Shown: positions 60,858 to 64,000 of the stretch, one piece after another
Layout: every line of letters starts with the position of its first letter
Numbering within the stretch: position 1 is the stretch's first letter
NCBI GenBank assembly: GCA_910588045.1
Contig: CAJUPS010000009.1
Span: 6,484-70,483, forward strand
DNA from: an uncultured Oscillospiraceae bacterium
GTDB taxonomy: Bacteria; Bacillota; Clostridia; Oscillospirales; Oscillospiraceae
Direction of reading: 5' to 3'
DNA: 64,000 bases
The notes under the pieces: model-generated
What the model was told of the DNA's origin: nothing
The model's database searches: none
What the model saw: only the letters and a program-made list of their open reading frames with translations
Position numbers and translations under genes: made by a program

Positions 60858-62087
60858 ATGCAAAAGAAGTTTGAGGAATACGCGAAGCTCCTGGTGGAGA
60901 TCGGCGCCAACGTCCAGAAGGGGCAGAACCTGGTCATCAGCTGCCCGGTGGACTGCGCCTGGTTCGCCCGTCTGTGCGCCAAGGCCGCCTATGAGGCGGG
61001 CTGCCGGGAGGTCGTCATGGCCTGGGGCGACGACCAGCTGTCCCGGGAGAAGTACCTCCACGCGGCGGACGACGTGTTCGACACCGTGCCGGAGTGGCGG
61101 GTCCGTTTTAGCACCGACTACGCCCGGGAGGGCGCGGCTTTCCTGCACATCGGCGGATCCGACCCGGAGATCCTCAAGGGCGTGGAACAGGACCGCTTGG
61201 TGCGCTCCGCCCGCGCCAGCGGCGCGGCCTTGCAGGAGTACCGCCAGCTCCAGATGTCCAACGCCTTCCCCTGGTCCATCGGGGCCATCCCCGTGCCCAG
61301 CTGGGCAAAGAAGGTGTTCCCCGGCTGTTCCGAGGAGGAGGCCGTGGAGAAGCTGTGGGACGCCATTCTCGCCTCTGTCCGGGTCACCGGCGACGGCCAG
61401 GCCATCCAGCGCTGGAAGGAGCATCTGGACACCCTGCAAATCCGCATCGACAAGCTCAACGCCCTGCGCCTGGAGAGCCTGCACTACACCAATCGTCTGG
61501 GCACCGACCTCACCATCCGCCTGCCGGAGGACCACATCTGGGGCGGCGGCGACGGCATGAGCCGGGCGGGCATCCACTTCATCGCCAACATGCCCACCGA
61601 GGAGATCTTTACCGCCCCCCTCAAAAACGGCATCGACGGCGTGGTCTACGCCTCCATGCCCCTGGTGCTCAAGGGTGAGGTCGTGGACAAGTTCCACTTC
61701 GTCATCAGGGAGGGCAAGATCGTGGAGGTCCACGCCGAAGTCGGCGAGGAGAAGCTGAAGGCCGAGACCACCCTGGACGAGGGCGCGTCCTACTTCGGCG
61801 AGGTAGCCCTGGTGCCCTACGACAGCCCCATCCGCAATCAGGAGCTGCTGTTCTACAACACCCTGTTTGATGAGAACGCCGCCTGCCACCTGGCCTTCGG
61901 CGAAGCTTACGCCGAGTGCATCACGGGCGGCGAGAGCATGAGCAAGGAGGAGCTGAAGGCCCACGGGCTCAACGACTCCATCACCCATGTGGACTTCATG
62001 GTGGGCACCGCTGACCTGTGCATCACCGGCAGGACCCACGAGGGGAAGGAGGTCCCCATCTTTACAGACGGTAATTTCGCACTGTGA
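60858..62087 (+). CDS. M29-family aminopeptidase (AmpS/thermophilic type)
   Basis: The 409-residue protein has the M29 pattern: MQKKFEEYAKLLVEIGANVQKGQ, FIANMPTEEIFTAP (metal-binding Glu region), DFMVGTADLCITG (late Asp), HFAFG-like HLAFGEAYAECI and NDSITHVDFMVG (metal ligands). M29 enzymes are broad cytoplasmic metalloaminopeptidases acting on peptides. It stands alone between trkH and a terminator. Confidence 0.93.
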   Translation: MQKKFEEYAKLLVEIGANVQKGQNLVISCPVDCAWFARLCAKAAYEAGCREVVMAWGDDQLSREKYLHAADDVFDTVPEWRVRFSTDYAREGAAFLHIGGSDPEILKGVEQDRLVRSARASGAALQEYRQLQMSNAFPWSIGAIPVPSWAKKVFPGCSEEEAVEKLWDAILASVRVTGDGQAIQRWKEHLDTLQIRIDKLNALRLESLHYTNRLGTDLTIRLPEDHIWGGGDGMSRAGIHFIANMPTEEIFTAPLKNGIDGVVYASMPLVLKGEVVDKFHFVIREGKIVEVHAEVGEEKLKAETTLDEGASYFGEVALVPYDSPIRNQELLFYNTLFDENAACHLAFGEAYAECITGGESMSKEELKAHGLNDSITHVDFMVGTADLCITGRTHEGKEVPIFTDGNFAL

Positions 62088-62105
62088 TCTTTTGAATCAA
62101 ACCGA

Positions 62106-62142
62106 AAAAGCCCGCCAAAATCACAGATTTTGGCGGGCTTTT
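62106..62142 (+). terminator. Intrinsic terminator after the M29 aminopeptidase
   Basis: A perfect 16-base stem (AAAAGCCCGCCAAAAT) with a five-base loop ends in TTTT. The A/T ends make it bidirectional, also serving the XRE gene. Confidence 0.9.
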
Positions 62143-62181
62143 GCTCTATATTGATAGAATGCAGACCTGTCAGAGCCCGAT

Positions 62182-62424
62182 TCATCGGATTTCCGGTTCG
62201 AGATTTTCAAATAGCGGGTCGTCAAAAAATTCCCGGACACTGATTTCAAGACCGTCACAAATCTTTTGAATGGAGACGACCCCCGGATTTTTGCTCTTCG
62301 TGTTCAACATACTATAAATCGTGGAGGGCGCTATGCCGCACTGATTTGCCAACGCATTGACCGACATATTCCGCTCCAGACACAGCGCATGGATACGGCG
62401 CGCTACAGCTGTCTTTGCGTTCAT
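62182..62424 (-). CDS. XRE-family helix-turn-helix regulator (80 aa)
   Basis: The small protein is one HTH_3 domain: VARRIHALCLERNMSVNALA, QCGIAPSTIYSMLN (recognition helix) and SIQKICDGLEISVREFFDD, the classic Cro/C1 end. It diverges from the SLOG gene and probably autoregulates across the inverted repeats at 62488-62545 (AAATCCC/GGGATTT and two GATATATC copies). Confidence 0.9.
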   Translation of the reverse strand: MNAKTAVARRIHALCLERNMSVNALANQCGIAPSTIYSMLNTKSKNPGVVSIQKICDGLEISVREFFDDPLFENLEPEIR

Positions 62425-62514
62425 CCGGCATCACCACCCTCCCCTCTTTCACGGCTATTGTAGCCAAATTTACAATTTGCCGTGTGGGATATATCCTAAA
62501 TCCCGTTTGTGTGC

Positions 62515-62520
62515 TATAAT
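62515..62520 (+). promoter_or_regulatory. -10 box of the SLOG gene with flanking dyad
   Basis: TATAAT lies 31 bases before the ATG. Its -35 region is weak. AAATCCC and GGGATTT flank the box, so a repressor (perhaps the XRE protein) could cover it. Confidence 0.45.
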
Positions 62521-62550
62521 GGGATTTGCGATATATCTCGGAAAGGAAAA

Positions 62551-63093
62551 ATGACAATGAAAACAACGACTTGTGCATTTACCGGCCATCGGCCAAAAAG
62601 CTTTCCCTGGGGCTATGACGAAAGCGCTCCCGACTGTGTACTCCTGAAGGAAGTCCTTGCGGCGCAGATCTCCGCATTGGCAGAACGGGGGATAACGGAT
62701 TTCCTGTCGGGCATGGCCCAGGGGGTAGACCTCTGGTGCGCTCAGATCGTCCTTGACCTGAAAAAGAAATATCCTTCGCTGAAACTCCACGCCATTCTCC
62801 CATGTGAAGAGCAGGAGCGCAAGTGGCCTGCTGCAACGCAGGCGCTGTACCGCTCCATTCTGGACCAGGCCGACGAGGTGGTCTATGTGAACCGAGGCTA
62901 TAGCGCAAACTGTATGTTGGAGCGCAACCGATATATGGTGGACCGGGCCTCTATCCTGCTGGCGGTCTACAACGGGACCTTCCGTTGCGGAACAGGAATG
63001 ACGGTGCGCTACGCCCAGAAGCTGGGGCGGGAAACGATCGTGATCGACCCCGTCCTGCGTCACATGACGCATACGCCCTCTGTTACAAAGTAA
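62551..63093 (+). CDS. SLOG-family protein (DUF1273/YpsA-like)
   Basis: The 180-residue protein has CAFTGHRPKSFPWG near the start, then FLSGMAQGVDLWCAQIVL (nucleotide-binding loop), ILPCEEQERKW, YSANCMLERNRYMVD and FRCGTGMTVRYAQKLGR. This is the DUF1273/YpsA SLOG fold, which binds nucleotide-derived signals; YpsA is linked to cell division in Bacillus, while similar proteins occur in mobile and defence islands. Start: ATG at 62551 after GGAAAGGAAAA. Confidence 0.88.
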   Translation: MTMKTTTCAFTGHRPKSFPWGYDESAPDCVLLKEVLAAQISALAERGITDFLSGMAQGVDLWCAQIVLDLKKKYPSLKLHAILPCEEQERKWPAATQALYRSILDQADEVVYVNRGYSANCMLERNRYMVDRASILLAVYNGTFRCGTGMTVRYAQKLGRETIVIDPVLRHMTHTPSVTK

Positions 63094-63122
63094 GTGACAA
63101 CCCCGCCGACCTGTGGTATGAT
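63094..63122 (+). promoter_or_regulatory. Promoter of the truncated R-M gene
   Basis: GTGACA (63094-63099) and TATGAT (63117-63122), spaced 17 bases, stand 32 bases before the ATG at 63154. Confidence 0.6.
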
Positions 63123-63153
63123 AGGGGCAGTTCAAAACGCGGAGGGTAAGGCT

Positions 63154-63987
63154 ATGACAGATACGGAACAGCGCAGCGCCGCCGCTCAATTCGCGGCAGA
63201 CTGGAGGGGCCGGGGCGACGAAAAACAGGAGACGCAGGCATTTTGGCTGGCGCTTCTGCAAAAGGTTTACGGCGTCGAGGAACCGGAAAAATATATCTCC
63301 TTTGAGCTTCCCGTCAAGCTGGACCACACCAGCTTTATTGACGGCTACATCGCGGATACCCGCGTCCTGATCGAGCAGAAGGGGCGGGACATCGACCTGC
63401 GGAAGGGCTACAAGCAGTCCGACAGCAGTATGCTGACGCCTTTCGGTCAGGCCCGCCGCTACGCCGGGTATCTTCCGTTCAATCAGGTCCCCCGCTGGAT
63501 CGTCGTCTGCAATTTTCAGACATTTGAGATCCACGACATGAACCGGCCCAATGACGAGCCGGAGGTCCTCGCCCTTGCCGATCTGGAAAAGGAATATCAC
63601 CGTCTGGACTTCCTGGTGGACACCGGGAAGGAGCATATCAAGAAAGAGATGGAGGTATCCCTCCAGGCCGGTGAGCTGGTGGGGGTGCTCTACGACGCCC
63701 TCCTGAAGCAGTACAAGGACCCCGGCGATCCCGAAACGCTGAAAAGTCTCAACAAGCTCTGTGTCCGGCTGGTGTTCTGTCTGTACGCCGAGGACGCCGG
63801 GATTTTCGGCGGCCGCAATATGTTCCATGACTACCTGGAGCGTCACCGCGCGGAGGACCGGCGGGCGCTGATGAACCTGTTCCGGGTGCTGGATCAGGAT
63901 ACGCCCCAGCGGGACAAGTACCTGGATGATGACCTGGCGGCGTTCCACGCCCGTCTCATAAAAAAGTGTTATAATGAGGCAGGGTGA
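63154..63987 (+). pseudogene. Type IIG-like restriction-modification enzyme, N-terminal part only
   Basis: The first 262 residues look like the N-terminus of MmeI/YeeA-type single-chain restriction-methyltransferases, normally about 900-1000 residues. They include a PD-(D/E)xK nuclease candidate (DGYIADTRVLIEQKGRDIDL, about 62-81) and the helical linker CLYAEDAGIFGGRNMFHDYL. After DDLAAF, where the family continues with PYVNGGLF, the sequence changes to HARLIKKCYNEAG and stops. The new tail contains a TTATAAT-like -10 sequence, so a deletion joined this gene to the promoter of the next one. The methyltransferase part is missing from the window. Confidence 0.75.
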
Positions 63988-63992
63988 AAGAA

Positions 63993-64000
63993 ATGGAAGA
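63993..64000 (+). CDS. Start of a further gene (edge)
   Basis: ATGGAAGA follows GAGGCAGGG and runs off the window. A GTG at 63984 in the same frame is an alternative start. Nothing more can be said. Confidence 0.3.

Noticed and set aside
59270..60982. Minus-strand open frame opposite trkH
   Set aside because: Complement of a conserved membrane protein gene with clear K+ channel motifs on the plus strand.

Overview
The window looks like a GC-rich, spore-forming, anaerobic Firmicute of the Oscillospiraceae type (Flavonifractor/Intestinimonas-like). This is inferred from a complete Rnf complex, a PdaA-like spore-cortex deacetylase, collagen-like GXT-repeat surface proteins, YesM/YesN and Lpl-type ABC signalling/uptake genes, and the codon and GC style. 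No 16S rRNA or other taxonomic marker is present, and no tRNA, rRNA or CRISPR array was seen. A soj/parA start at the left edge and two perfect parS sites within the first 2.5 kb suggest the left end lies near the chromosome origin.
Layout: 0-2.5 kb holds soj (partial), a GNAT acetyltransferase, an SRPBCC protein and a methyltransferase with an attenuator-like leader. 2.5-7.8 kb is a complete rnfCDGEAB operon (minus strand). 8-11.4 kb holds a DUF975 membrane protein, a hairpin-rich repeat block, and an AraC regulator with a frameshifted EamA transporter and a DUF2000 protein. 11.8-33.8 kb is an island of esterases and hydrolases around a CUT1/Lpl-type ABC importer (binding protein, two permeases, its own ATPase) with a YesM/YesN two-component system, a YesL-like protein, a polysaccharide deacetylase, a serine hydrolase, a Nif3-like protein and a MATE exporter. 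No glycosidase was seen there, so the imported compound may be an acyl ester or esterified glycan (inference).
34.1-38.8 kb holds a glycosyltransferase and three related surface proteins sharing an N-terminal domain; two carry collagen-like repeats and one a proline/cysteine-rich linker. 38.9-46.1 kb is a PadR-controlled MacB/FtsX-type ABC operon: one ATPase (frameshifted in the Walker A motif), one permease, and three tandem paralogous permeases. 46.3-47.6 kb is a graveyard of decayed mobile or defence genes. 47.6-52.4 kb has a Na/Pi cotransporter, TrmO, a DUF3810 peptidase-like protein and PdaA. 52.5-62.1 kb has a MoxR/DUF58/transglutaminase operon, YihY, TrkA, TrkH and an M29 aminopeptidase. 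62.2-64 kb ends with an XRE regulator, a SLOG-family protein and a 3'-truncated restriction-modification gene.
Several reading frames are broken by single-base or short changes (EamA, collagen-like 2, ABC ATPase, helicase). From this sequence alone these cannot be told apart from assembly errors, so each is flagged.
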